Shown: piece after piece, positions 1-5,572 of the stretch
How positions within the stretch are numbered: position 1 is the stretch's first letter
Layout of the letters: every line of letters starts with the position of its first letter
Assembly: GCA_030601615.1 (NCBI GenBank)
Contig: JAUVTH010000108.1
Location: forward strand, 1-5,572
Direction of reading: 5' to 3'
Source of the DNA: Gemmatimonadota bacterium
GTDB taxonomy: Bacteria > Gemmatimonadota > Gemmatimonadetes > Palauibacterales > Palauibacteraceae
Length of the DNA stretch: 5,572 bases
Position numbers and translations under genes: made by a program
Notes under the pieces: generated by a model
Database searches by the model: none
What the model was told of the DNA's origin: nothing
Seen by the model: the letters and a program-made list of their open reading frames with translations, nothing else

Positions 1-482
1 TCCGCCAGGAACAGGATCGAGTTGAGTGGCGAGCGGAGGTCGTGCGACACGTCCTGTACCATTCGCCGGTGCGCGTCGGTGGCGCGATCCAGCGTCACGA
101 GCGCGACACTCAGCATCGTGCGATCGCGGGCCGCATGCAGACCGCTGGAACCGGTGGCATCCTTCTCACTCTCGTCGGTGCTGTCAGCCTCCTGTATCGC
201 TTTTCGAAATGCCTGCGCAACGGCCCACGATTCCTCGAGCTCGAGTCCGGCATGCCAGGGCTTGCCGGCGGCATTCTCCTCATCCGCATGGGCTATCTTC
301 AGGGATTCGGGAGACCCGAATAGCTCGCGCGCCAGGCGGGTACCGGCATGTCGGAAGCGCTCGGGAAGCGACCGGATCAGGCTCTCGGCTCCCGGCCAGT
401 CGGACCCGGTGATGCGAGAGCCGGAATCATCTCCAGCCCCCGCGACCGGGGGGCTGGACCGTGGAGAAGAGTTGTCTGCCAT
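1..482 (-). CDS. Sensor histidine kinase, N-terminal part (cut by left edge)
   Basis: This frame is open from an ATG at 482 to the window edge, giving 160 residues and two extra bases with no stop. Near the edge it reads VQDVSHDLRSPLNSILFLA, the H-box of a HisKA dimerisation/phosphotransfer domain, with His147 as the predicted autophosphorylation site. The ATPase domain must lie outside the window. Residues 1-130 have no hydrophobic segment or signal peptide, so the visible part looks cytosolic. It begins with a Ser/Pro/Gly-rich stretch (about 1-30), followed by charged, probably helical sequence (about 33-105) in which I recognise no PAS, GAF or HAMP domain. The start lies two bases after the response regulator stop (TGA-TC-ATG), with only a weak purine-rich GAGAGG 16 bases upstream, so translational coupling is likely. 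It is probably the cognate kinase of that regulator. The kinase call is secure; the signal sensed is unknown. Confidence 0.88.
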   Translation of the reverse strand, partial: MADNSSPRSSPPVAGAGDDSGSRITGSDWPGAESLIRSLPERFRHAGTRLARELFGSPESLKIAHADEENAAGKPWHAGLELEESWAVAQAFRKAIQEADSTDESEKDATGSSGLHAARDRTMLSVALVTLDRATDAHRRMVQDVSHDLRSPLNSILFLA

Positions 483-484
483 GA

Positions 485-1984
485 TCAGGACGCGAAGGCC
501 TCTCGGGCCAGCTTGTGCTTGTCCATCAGGCGATACAGCGTTGTCCTGTCGATGCCGGCCTGGCGGGCGGACTCGGACATGTTGCCTCCCGTTCGCGCGA
601 CCAGATGCGCCAGGTATTCGCGCTCGAAGCGATCGACCAGCATCTGCTTCGCATCGTGGAACGGCATGCGGAGGTCGAACGCCGGGCCAAGGCCGTTGCC
701 CTGGCTCATTTCGGGCGACTGCTCGAGTATCGAGAGCCGCTCGACGGAGATCTCCTCCTCCGGATCGGCGAGGACGACGATGTTCTCGATCACGTTCTGG
801 AGCTCGCGGACATTGCCCGGCCACGGATAGTGAATCAGAGCCTCCTGGGTATCGGAGGCGAGCCGGGGTGGCTCCTTGCCGGGCAGCTGGTGCCGGCGCC
901 AGAAGTGATCCACGAAGTGGCGGATGAGCACGGGGATGTCCTCGGGACGCTCCCGCAGTGCCGGCAGGTGAATCGGAACGACACGTAGCCGATAGTACAG
1001 ATCGCGCCTTAGGGAACCATCCTGCAGGGCCTCTTCGGGCTCGCGATTGGTCGCCGAGATGAAACGCACGTCCACGACGGCGTCATCCTTCTCACTCCCC
1101 ACGCGCCGCAACACTCCGTCCTGCAGTACGCGCAACAGCTTCGCCTGAATCGCGGGGGGCATCTCCGCCAGCTCGTCGAGGAAGAACGATCCGTGATCCG
1201 CCACTTCGAGCAAACCGGGTTTGTCCCGAATCGCGCCGGTGAAAGAGCCCTTTCGGTGGCCGAACATCTCGGATTCGAGGAGCTCCCCCGGCAGAGCGGC
1301 ACAATTGATGGCGACGAACGGCTTGCGCGAGCGGCGACTCTCCCGGTGGATGTACTGGGCAAACAGTTCCTTCCCGGTTCCGCTCTCGCCCGTGATGAAC
1401 ACCGACGCGTCCGTGGGCGCCACCTTGAGCGCTTTCTTGACCGCCTCACGCATCGACTCGGACACGCCGAGGATGGTCTCCGCCCCCCGTTCGACGAGCA
1501 GCCCCTCGCGTTTGGAAGGCTGCGTCACTTTCTGCGCTCGCATCAGAGTGAAGGCCGCGCGGCCGACGAGCACCAGCAACTGGGTGGCCGTGAAAGGCTT
1601 GGGCAGATAGTCCCAGGCGCCCGCCTGGATCGCCCTGACGCCGTCCTCGGTCGTGGCGTGTCCCGTCATCACGACCGCCAGGCAGTCCGGATTCCGCTTC
1701 CTGATCTCGGCAAGGATGTCGAGACCGTGAACCTGCGGCATGTTCTGGTCGATCAAGGCGATGTCGTACGTTTCCGCCTTGAGCCGCCGAATGGCCTCCT
1801 CGCCGCGGCGCTCGACCTGGCAGGCGTACCCTTCGCCGCCAAGAACGGTCTCGCAACTCTCGAGGATGCTGGGCTCGTCGTCGATGACCAGAATCCGGAT
1901 GATCGCCCGGTCTTCGGACGAGACCAGGATCCGCTCCGCGTCCTCGGACACGATCGGCTCCTGGATATCGATGCTCTCATCCAT
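485..1984 (-). CDS. Sigma-54-dependent response regulator, NtrC family (receiver, AAA+, Fis HTH)
   Basis: This is a DNA-binding activator of sigma-54 RNA polymerase controlled by phosphorylation. Residue numbers here are from the upstream GTG at 2038; subtract 18 for the preferred start. The receiver (about 48-165) has the acidic pair Asp53/Asp54, phospho-acceptor Asp97 in ALIDQNMP, Thr125 and Lys147 in LPKPF. The AAA+ domain (about 188-425) has Walker A GESGTGKE (217-224), the sigma-54 contact loop as GSFTGA (264-269; usual GAFTGA), Walker B FFLDE (285-289), sensor I SATNRE (328-333), arginine-finger region RRDLYYRL (344-351) and sensor II PWPGNVREL (405-413). A Fis-type helix-turn-helix (about 483-510) ends the protein. 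I chose the ATG at 1984 because GGAAG lies 8 bases before it, while the GTG at 2038 has no such site; this gives 499 residues, about 29 of them preceding the receiver. The gene is complete, with all ATPase and phosphorylation residues present. Its targets cannot be told from the window. Confidence 0.96.
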   Translation of the reverse strand: MDESIDIQEPIVSEDAERILVSSEDRAIIRILVIDDEPSILESCETVLGGEGYACQVERRGEEAIRRLKAETYDIALIDQNMPQVHGLDILAEIRKRNPDCLAVVMTGHATTEDGVRAIQAGAWDYLPKPFTATQLLVLVGRAAFTLMRAQKVTQPSKREGLLVERGAETILGVSESMREAVKKALKVAPTDASVFITGESGTGKELFAQYIHRESRRSRKPFVAINCAALPGELLESEMFGHRKGSFTGAIRDKPGLLEVADHGSFFLDELAEMPPAIQAKLLRVLQDGVLRRVGSEKDDAVVDVRFISATNREPEEALQDGSLRRDLYYRLRVVPIHLPALRERPEDIPVLIRHFVDHFWRRHQLPGKEPPRLASDTQEALIHYPWPGNVRELQNVIENIVVLADPEEEISVERLSILEQSPEMSQGNGLGPAFDLRMPFHDAKQMLVDRFEREYLAHLVARTGGNMSESARQAGIDRTTLYRLMDKHKLAREAFAS

Positions 1985-1992
1985 GAATCGTT

Positions 1993-1997
1993 CTTCC
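1993..1997 (-). promoter_or_regulatory. Ribosome binding site that fixes the response regulator start
   Basis: GGAAG on the minus strand lies 8 bases before the ATG at 1984. The longer in-frame GTG start at 2038 is preceded by GC-rich sequence with no purine-rich site. This supports the shorter protein. Confidence 0.65.
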
Positions 1998-2046
1998 ACT
2001 CGTGGTTTGGCATCACTCGTGCCGCCTTCGCGGTCCACGGTGTCGT

Positions 2047-2064
2047 GCCGGCGCTACGGCCGGC
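2047..2064. repeat. GC-rich inverted repeat upstream of the response regulator
   Basis: GCCGGC at 2047-2052 is repeated as its own inverted copy at 2059-2064 around the loop GCGCTACG less the paired ends (unpaired 2053-2058). The right arm sits in a longer perfect palindrome, GGCCGGCCGGCC, at 2058-2069. On the minus strand it would form a strong hairpin in the untranslated leader about 65-85 bases before the ATG at 1984. No T-run follows on either strand, so it is not an intrinsic terminator. It may be chance in GC-rich DNA, a leader structure or a protein site. Confidence 0.4.
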
Positions 2065-2125
2065 CGGCCCGAAAAGATCAAGATCCGGACCCGCGCGAGG
2101 GTTCGAGGCCGTATTGAGCGGGATG

Positions 2126-2144
2126 ATCCGCAGATGTGGCGGAT
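2126..2144. promoter_or_regulatory. Perfect 6-7-6 dyad, possible operator or enhancer site
   Basis: ATCCGC (2126-2131) and its exact inverse GCGGAT (2139-2144) flank a seven-base spacer, a 19-base dyad centred about 150 bases upstream of the response regulator ATG. The size and position suit a dimeric regulator, and NtrC-type proteins bind dyads of similar length at a distance upstream. I found no second copy in the gap and no sigma-54 promoter, so autoregulation is only an inference. Confidence 0.35.
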
Positions 2145-2269
2145 TCGCGACACCTGGCAGCCGACTCGGTTGAATGGACGGGGTGGGGAGCGTGACCGGT
2201 TCGTCGCATTCCGCAACGGGAACGGCTAATTCACGGCACCGAAGGCGTGTCAGGCGTGGGAGAATACGA

Positions 2270-2296
2270 GGATTCCAGCCGGGGCGCCGAGGAACC
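2270..2296 (-). terminator. Weak terminator-like hairpin after the epimerase-like gene
   Basis: On the minus strand GGTTCC (2296-2291) pairs with GGAATCC (2276-2270), leaving one T bulged, and an inner CGG-CGCC-CCG hairpin extends the stem across a small internal loop. It begins 17 bases after the epimerase-like stop codon, where a terminator would be expected. The following bases, TCGTATTCTCCC, are only moderately T-rich, so a weak or Rho-assisted end is as likely as a true intrinsic terminator. Confidence 0.3.
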
Positions 2297-2313
2297 TGCT
2301 ACGGTTCAGGCGG

Positions 2314-3423
2314 TCAGGCGATGGCCAATGGGAGCTCAGCCATCGTGATCTCCGCGATCCGCTCGGCCGCCTGGCCGTCCCATAGCTCCGGTTGCGACGG
2401 CGCGGGCCGCGCGGGCCGCTCGGTCAGAACGGGGATCAAGACCTCGGGCAGCCGGTCCAGCTCGTCAACCGATACGTGGTTGCCCCGCTTGAAGATCGCA
2501 GCCCGACCTACCGCGAGGTCGCCGACAGCCACGCTCGGTACGCCGAGCACCGTCGCGCAATCCTGGACTTCGCGGGCGTTCGTGACTACGGCGCCGGCTC
2601 GTTCGACCAGGGCGAGAAGCTCTGCGTAGCTGGTCGAGTGCACCACGGTCAACGGGGCGAGGAGGTGCTCCAGCCTCTGCCCCCGCACGTCCGCCGCGCC
2701 GGGCGAGTCCAGCAACAGGATCGTGGAGCGGCCCGTCTCAAGCGCCGTCTCGTTCAACGCCTCCAGGAATTCCTCCAGGTGTTCCGGCCGCTGGGGATCG
2801 CTGGTTCGTCGCAGCAGGGCGACGATATACGAACCGTCCTCCAGCCCCAGCACAGCGGGTAGCTCGAGGGCGGCTGACCTGTCCCTGAGACGCGACACGG
2901 TATCGGCAACCGTGTTTCCGACGAAGTGAACGCGTTCGGCTTCGATGCCTTCCGTGATCAGGTGCTCGCTGGTCTCCCTTTCCGCCGTGAACAACGCGTC
3001 GGAGAGACGGTCGGCCAGAAGTCGATTGGTCTCCAGCGGCGAGAATCGGTCGCCGGCCCGAAGCCCTGCTTCCAGATGGGCCAGCGGGACTCCGTTCTTG
3101 CGTCCCACGAGCGCCGCGGCCAGGGCAGCGTCGACGTCGCCCACGGCGAAGATCCAGTCCGGCGCTTCGCGCAACACGATGGGCTCGAGAGCGATGAGCG
3201 ACCGTCCGGTCTGGAAGGCGGAGGTTCCGGTCGACACGCCGAGAACGTAGTCAGGCGACGGCAGCTCGAGCTCTTCCAGGAACATGTCGTGGGGAACCAG
3301 CTCTTCCCGGTGTCCCGCGTACACGATGACCTGACGATCTGCGCCTGCCGCCGTTAGAGCGCGGAACACGGGCGAAATCCGGAAGAACCCGGAGCGCGAA
3401 CCCACGACGTGGAGGATCTTCAT
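2314..3423 (-). CDS. Divergent UDP-GlcNAc 2-epimerase (WecB/MnaA-like) homologue lacking key active-site residues
   Basis: At 369 residues this matches the usual length of non-hydrolysing UDP-GlcNAc 2-epimerases, GT-B-fold enzymes that interconvert UDP-GlcNAc and UDP-ManNAc for surface polysaccharides. Retained motifs, in order, are Arg10 in GSRSG (normally GTRPE), AGHREE (36-41), Asp96 in VGDVDA, HLEAGLRAGD (116-125) and GNTVAD (169-174). Altered positions, by alignment with remembered E. coli WecB: SPWPEEANR has become SPLETNR (128-134), two residues shorter and keeping one Glu; the His of TGHRRE is Leu204 in ALLRRT; DSGGIQEE has become NAREVQDC (282-289); and RDTTERPE has become GDLAVGRA (301-308). 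The fold should persist, but uridine-nucleotide binding and epimerisation are doubtful. The gene starts nine bases after glmS and is presumably co-expressed, which ties it to amino-sugar metabolism. It could be a divergent enzyme, a UDP-sugar-binding regulator or a partner protein. The frame is intact, with no sign of decay, so I do not call it a pseudogene. Confidence 0.85.
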   Translation of the reverse strand: MKILHVVGSRSGFFRISPVFRALTAAGADRQVIVYAGHREELVPHDMFLEELELPSPDYVLGVSTGTSAFQTGRSLIALEPIVLREAPDWIFAVGDVDAALAAALVGRKNGVPLAHLEAGLRAGDRFSPLETNRLLADRLSDALFTAERETSEHLITEGIEAERVHFVGNTVADTVSRLRDRSAALELPAVLGLEDGSYIVALLRRTSDPQRPEHLEEFLEALNETALETGRSTILLLDSPGAADVRGQRLEHLLAPLTVVHSTSYAELLALVERAGAVVTNAREVQDCATVLGVPSVAVGDLAVGRAAIFKRGNHVSVDELDRLPEVLIPVLTERPARPAPSQPELWDGQAAERIAEITMAELPLAIA

Positions 3424-3429
3424 CGGTCG

Positions 3430-3434
3430 TCCTT
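3430..3434 (-). promoter_or_regulatory. Ribosome binding site of the epimerase-like gene, overlapping the glmS stop
   Basis: AAGGA lies 6 bases before the ATG at 3423 and shares its two A bases with the TAA stop of glmS. Ribosomes finishing glmS would sit directly on this site, so translational coupling is expected. Confidence 0.75.
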
Positions 3435-5265
3435 ACTCCACCGTGACGCTTTTGGCCAGATTGCGCGGCTTGTCCACGTCGCAACCGCGCATCACACCGA
3501 TGTGATAGGCCAGCAGCTGCAGGGGGATGCTCGTGATGATGGGCTGCAGGCTGTCCTCCGTGCCGGGAACGATGAACACTTCATCCGCCAGCTCGGCCAG
3601 GCCGTTGGGCTCGGTCGTCACGGCGACCAGGTAGCCGCCACGCGCCTTCACCTCTCTCATGTTGGACAGCACCTTGGGATACACGCTGTCGCGGGGAGCG
3701 ACGACGACCACGGGCATGCTCTCGTCGATCAGGGCGATCGGACCGTGCTTCATTTCGGCTGCCGAGAACCCCTCGGCGTGTATGTAGCTGATTTCCTTGA
3801 GCTTCAGGGCCCCCTCCAGGGCTGCCGGGAAGCTGTACCCTCGACCCAGGTAGAGGAAGTTGCTGTGTCCGCGCTCGACCAGCCGCCGGGCCAGTTCCTC
3901 GATCTCGTCCGCGCGCGCAAGGACTTTTCGCACCTTGTCGGGAAGCGTTTGGATCTCGGACAGGACGCGCCGGGTCACCTCCGGATCGAGTCCTCTCTGA
4001 CGACCGAGGTACAGGGCGAACAGCGCCAACGCCGCGACCTGTGACGTAAACGACTTCGTGGAGGCGACACCAATTTCCGGTCCGGCGTGCAGGTAAATGC
4101 CGGCGTCCGTTGCGCGAGCGATGGAACTCCCCACCACGTTGACGATTCCCAGCGTGGTCGCGCCCTTCTCTCTGGCCAGCGACAGCGCGGCCAGGGTATC
4201 GGCCGTCTCACCGGACTGGGAGACTCCCACGACGACCGTTCCGGGCTCGAGCACGGGGTCCCTGTACCGCCATTCAGACGCATACTCCACATCTGCCTGG
4301 ATGCGGGCGTACTCCTCGACCATGAATTTCCCGATGAGACCGGCGTGCCACGACGTACCGCAGGCCGTGAACACGATCCGCCGGGCGTCCGACAGGACAC
4401 CCGCGACATCGGTCAGGCCGCCGAGCTTCACCGCCGGAGTCGAGCGCTGGATTCGGCCCCGCAACGTCGCCTCGAGGCTCTTCGGCTGCTCGTTGATCTC
4501 CTTCAGCATGAAGTGGGCATGTCCCCCACGCTCCGCGGCTTCGAGGTCCCAGTCGATCTCCTCGACCGGCTTCACGATCCGGATCATGGCGTCCATCGAC
4601 AGGATGTCGCAGCCTGAAGAGTCGAGGACGGCCAGCTCTCCATCATCCAGGTAGACGACTCTCCGGGTGTACGGGAGAAGTGCCGCGGCGTCCGACGCCG
4701 CAAAGAATCTGCCGTTCCCGAGACCGATCAGAAGAGGTGACCCCCGACGTGCGCAGACGATCCGGCCGGGCTCACGGGAGCTCATCACAGCTATGCCATA
4801 CGTTCCTTCGACCATGCGCAGAGCGCGGGCGACACTCAGGTGCAGGGGCGGAAGCCAATGTTCTTCGATGAGGTGGGCCAGAACCTCGGTGTCCGTGTCC
4901 GATCGGAACTCGTGACCTCTGCGTATCAGCTCGGCCCTGAGCACATCGGCGTTTTCGATGATGCCGTTGTGACACACGGCGATCTCGCCCGAGCAGTCCA
5001 GGTGGGGATGAGCGTTGCCCACCGTGGGCTCCCCGTGTGTGGCCCACCGCGTGTGTGCGATACCGGCCGCGCCCGTGACCGGCTCGTGGTCAAGCAGATC
5101 CCCGAGGGCTTCGAGGCGTCCGGCAGCCCGTCGTGTCTCGAGTCCGCTGCCGTTCTGCACCGTCAGACCCGCCGAGTCATATCCCCTGTATTCGAGCCGA
5201 CTGAGGGCCTCGAGGAGAATAGGGCTCGCCGGCTCCCCTCCGGCGTACGCGACGATTCCGCACAT
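3433..5265 (-). CDS. glmS: Glutamine--fructose-6-phosphate aminotransferase (isomerising), GlmS
   Basis: This cytosolic enzyme converts fructose-6-phosphate and glutamine to glucosamine-6-phosphate and glutamate, the first committed step to UDP-GlcNAc for peptidoglycan and lipopolysaccharide. It has 610 residues, the normal family length. The N-terminal Ntn glutaminase domain (2-240) begins MCGIVAY, with Cys2 as nucleophile after Met removal. It also has HTRWATHG (71-78, with Arg73 and channel Trp74), CHNGIIEN (98-105) and SDTDTEV (122-128). EINEQP (256-261) starts the linker. The isomerase half has two SIS domains, with CGTSWHAG (302-309), SQSGET (349-354) and STKSFTSQ (402-409) binding sugar phosphate, then Glu491 in LKEISYIHAEGF, His507 in EMKHGP and Lys605 in the C-terminal tail NLAKSVTVE. 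All known catalytic positions are present. The ATG at 5265 is fixed by the MCG start and by AGGAGG ten bases upstream. It is the first clear gene of a two-gene unit with the epimerase-like gene. Confidence 0.98.
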   Translation of the reverse strand: MCGIVAYAGGEPASPILLEALSRLEYRGYDSAGLTVQNGSGLETRRAAGRLEALGDLLDHEPVTGAAGIAHTRWATHGEPTVGNAHPHLDCSGEIAVCHNGIIENADVLRAELIRRGHEFRSDTDTEVLAHLIEEHWLPPLHLSVARALRMVEGTYGIAVMSSREPGRIVCARRGSPLLIGLGNGRFFAASDAAALLPYTRRVVYLDDGELAVLDSSGCDILSMDAMIRIVKPVEEIDWDLEAAERGGHAHFMLKEINEQPKSLEATLRGRIQRSTPAVKLGGLTDVAGVLSDARRIVFTACGTSWHAGLIGKFMVEEYARIQADVEYASEWRYRDPVLEPGTVVVGVSQSGETADTLAALSLAREKGATTLGIVNVVGSSIARATDAGIYLHAGPEIGVASTKSFTSQVAALALFALYLGRQRGLDPEVTRRVLSEIQTLPDKVRKVLARADEIEELARRLVERGHSNFLYLGRGYSFPAALEGALKLKEISYIHAEGFSAAEMKHGPIALIDESMPVVVVAPRDSVYPKVLSNMREVKARGGYLVAVTTEPNGLAELADEVFIVPGTEDSLQPIITSIPLQLLAYHIGVMRGCDVDKPRNLAKSVTVE

Positions 5266-5275
5266 GGGCTGTGAT

Positions 5276-5281
5276 CCTCCT
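5276..5281 (-). promoter_or_regulatory. Strong Shine-Dalgarno site of glmS
   Basis: A perfect AGGAGG on the minus strand sits 10 bases before the glmS ATG. This is the strongest ribosome binding site in the window and fits a housekeeping gene with high expression. Confidence 0.85.
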
Positions 5282-5391
5282 GGATACGGGCTCCCGCACG
5301 GCCGACCTAGACTTCAGTGCCCCACGGGTTCGGCGGGTCTGTCCCTCCGGTATGGGCCTTCGTTACAAGAGGCGCGCCATTTGTGAGGGGG

Positions 5392-5421
5392 ATCGTATAT
5401 GGCCGGACACTAGCGCCACAA
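5392..5421 (-). promoter_or_regulatory. Candidate sigma-70-type promoter for glmS
   Basis: On the minus strand, TTGTGG (-35, 5421-5416) is followed after 18 bases by TACGAT (-10, 5397-5392), in the most AT-rich stretch of the window (about 5380-5455). The -10 matches four of six consensus positions including the key ones; the -35 matches about three. Transcription would start near 5385 and leave a leader of about 120 bases before glmS. The spacing is one base above the optimum, so this is plausible only. Confidence 0.35.
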
Positions 5422-5455
5422 TTCCATTTCTTACAATCGATTACGACGATTCGTG

Positions 5456-5572
5456 TCACGGCGGCATTGGGCGGCGTCGGGGCCGATCAGAGGCGAGTGT
5501 GGCGGGCGCGCTACAGGGAAAGGGCCGGCCCCGGACGATGGCCAGCTCCACCAAGTTGGTGCCAGGAGCCTG
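5456..5572 (-). CDS. Possible C-terminal tail of an upstream gene (partial)
   Basis: A minus-strand frame enters at the right edge and stays open for 38 codons to a TGA at 5456, about 190 bases upstream of glmS. It contains NLVELAIVRGRP and ends in an Arg/Pro-rich stretch (RPRRRPMPP). LAIVRGRP loosely recalls the GlmU C-terminal pattern (ALAIxRGRQ), and glmU precedes glmS in many bacteria, but the resemblance is too short to name the gene. The other two minus frames also carry stops in this region, and a plus-strand ATG at 5538 could equally begin a divergent gene. The identity is unknown and the support weak. Confidence 0.25.
   Translation of the reverse strand, partial: QAPGTNLVELAIVRGRPFPCSAPATLASDRPRRRPMPP

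Larger units (their letters stand above)
1985..2313. other. Non-coding gap between the epimerase-like gene and the two-component operon
   Basis: These 329 bases separate the end of the glmS-epimerase pair from the response regulator start. Open frames within the gap are short and arginine-rich, with no convincing ribosome binding site, so I treat it as non-coding. I looked on both strands for a -24/-12 sigma-54 promoter (GG, ten bases, GC) and found none with correct spacing. The best sigma-70-like -35 is CTGACA (2247-2252, minus), but no good -10 follows it. The gap holds a weak terminator-like hairpin, a 19-base dyad and a GC-rich hairpin, each listed separately. Its size suggests the regulator has its own promoter, which I could not locate. 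Confidence 0.6.

Noticed and set aside
22..988. Several overlapping plus-strand frames opposite the kinase and the end of the regulator
   Set aside because: They are Arg/Ser/Pro-rich with no family motifs, and the minus strand carries the H-box and Fis-type helix-turn-helix in clear frames.
1985..2038. Longer response regulator start at the GTG at 2038
   Set aside because: No Shine-Dalgarno site precedes it, whereas the ATG at 1984 has GGAAG at 8 bases. The extra 18 residues carry no family motif.
1193..2173. Long plus-strand open frame of 326 codons antisense to the response regulator
   Set aside because: It lies opposite a complete, motif-rich sigma-54 activator. Its translation shows no recognisable domain, and long antisense frames are common in high-GC coding DNA.
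2013..2216. Minus-strand frame of 67 codons in the gap before the regulator
   Set aside because: It is arginine-rich, has no good ribosome binding site and would overlap the upstream-GTG region of the regulator. I see no evidence of coding.
2221..2280. TGACACG...GTGCC on the minus strand as a -24/-12 sigma-54 promoter
   Set aside because: The first element lacks the GG, and the distance to the GC is two bases too long for the strict spacing.
2314..3423. Calling the epimerase-like gene a pseudogene
   Set aside because: The frame is full length with no stops or frameshifts, it has a good ribosome binding site and other family motifs are preserved. This indicates a selected, divergent protein.
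5266..5390. glmS ribozyme upstream of glmS
   Set aside because: I see neither the conserved core nor the expected size and pairing pattern. The element is known mainly from Gram-positive bacteria, and no covariance search could be run here.

Overview
The window is high-GC bacterial DNA, and every well-supported gene lies on the minus strand. Reading in the direction of transcription (right to left), it holds glmS, then a UDP-GlcNAc 2-epimerase-like gene, a non-coding gap of about 330 bases, an NtrC-type sigma-54 activator, and the first 160 codons of a histidine kinase cut off by the left edge. The sigma-54 activator, Shine-Dalgarno sites and high GC suggest a free-living Gram-negative-type bacterium. 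Gemmatimonadota, a deltaproteobacterial lineage or a similar phylum would fit, but nothing here fixes the taxon.

Right part (2314-5572): glmS (3433-5265) makes glucosamine-6-phosphate, the committed step toward UDP-GlcNAc. It has a textbook ribosome binding site, about 120 bases of leader and a plausible but unproven promoter. Nine bases after its stop begins a 369-residue homologue of non-hydrolysing UDP-GlcNAc 2-epimerase (WecB/MnaA), whose ribosome binding site overlaps the glmS stop codon. The pair is almost certainly co-transcribed and translationally coupled. The 2-epimerase homologue keeps the N-terminal family motifs but has lost most of the C-terminal signature residues, including the conserved histidine. 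It may therefore not be an ordinary epimerase, and this is the most interesting observation in the window. At the extreme right edge an open frame on the same strand may be the tail of an upstream gene, but the support is weak.

Left part (1-1984): a response regulator (receiver, AAA+ sigma-54 activation domain, Fis-type helix-turn-helix) is followed after two bases by a histidine kinase with a soluble, unrecognised N-terminal region and a clear phospho-acceptor H-box. This is a cognate two-component operon whose signal and targets cannot be read from the window. The gap upstream of it (1985-2313) contains a perfect 6-7-6 dyad and a GC-rich hairpin that could be regulatory, plus a weak terminator candidate after the epimerase-like gene.

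I see no RNA genes, mobile elements, CRISPR arrays or insertion sequences. Apart from the altered epimerase homologue, the gene content is ordinary.
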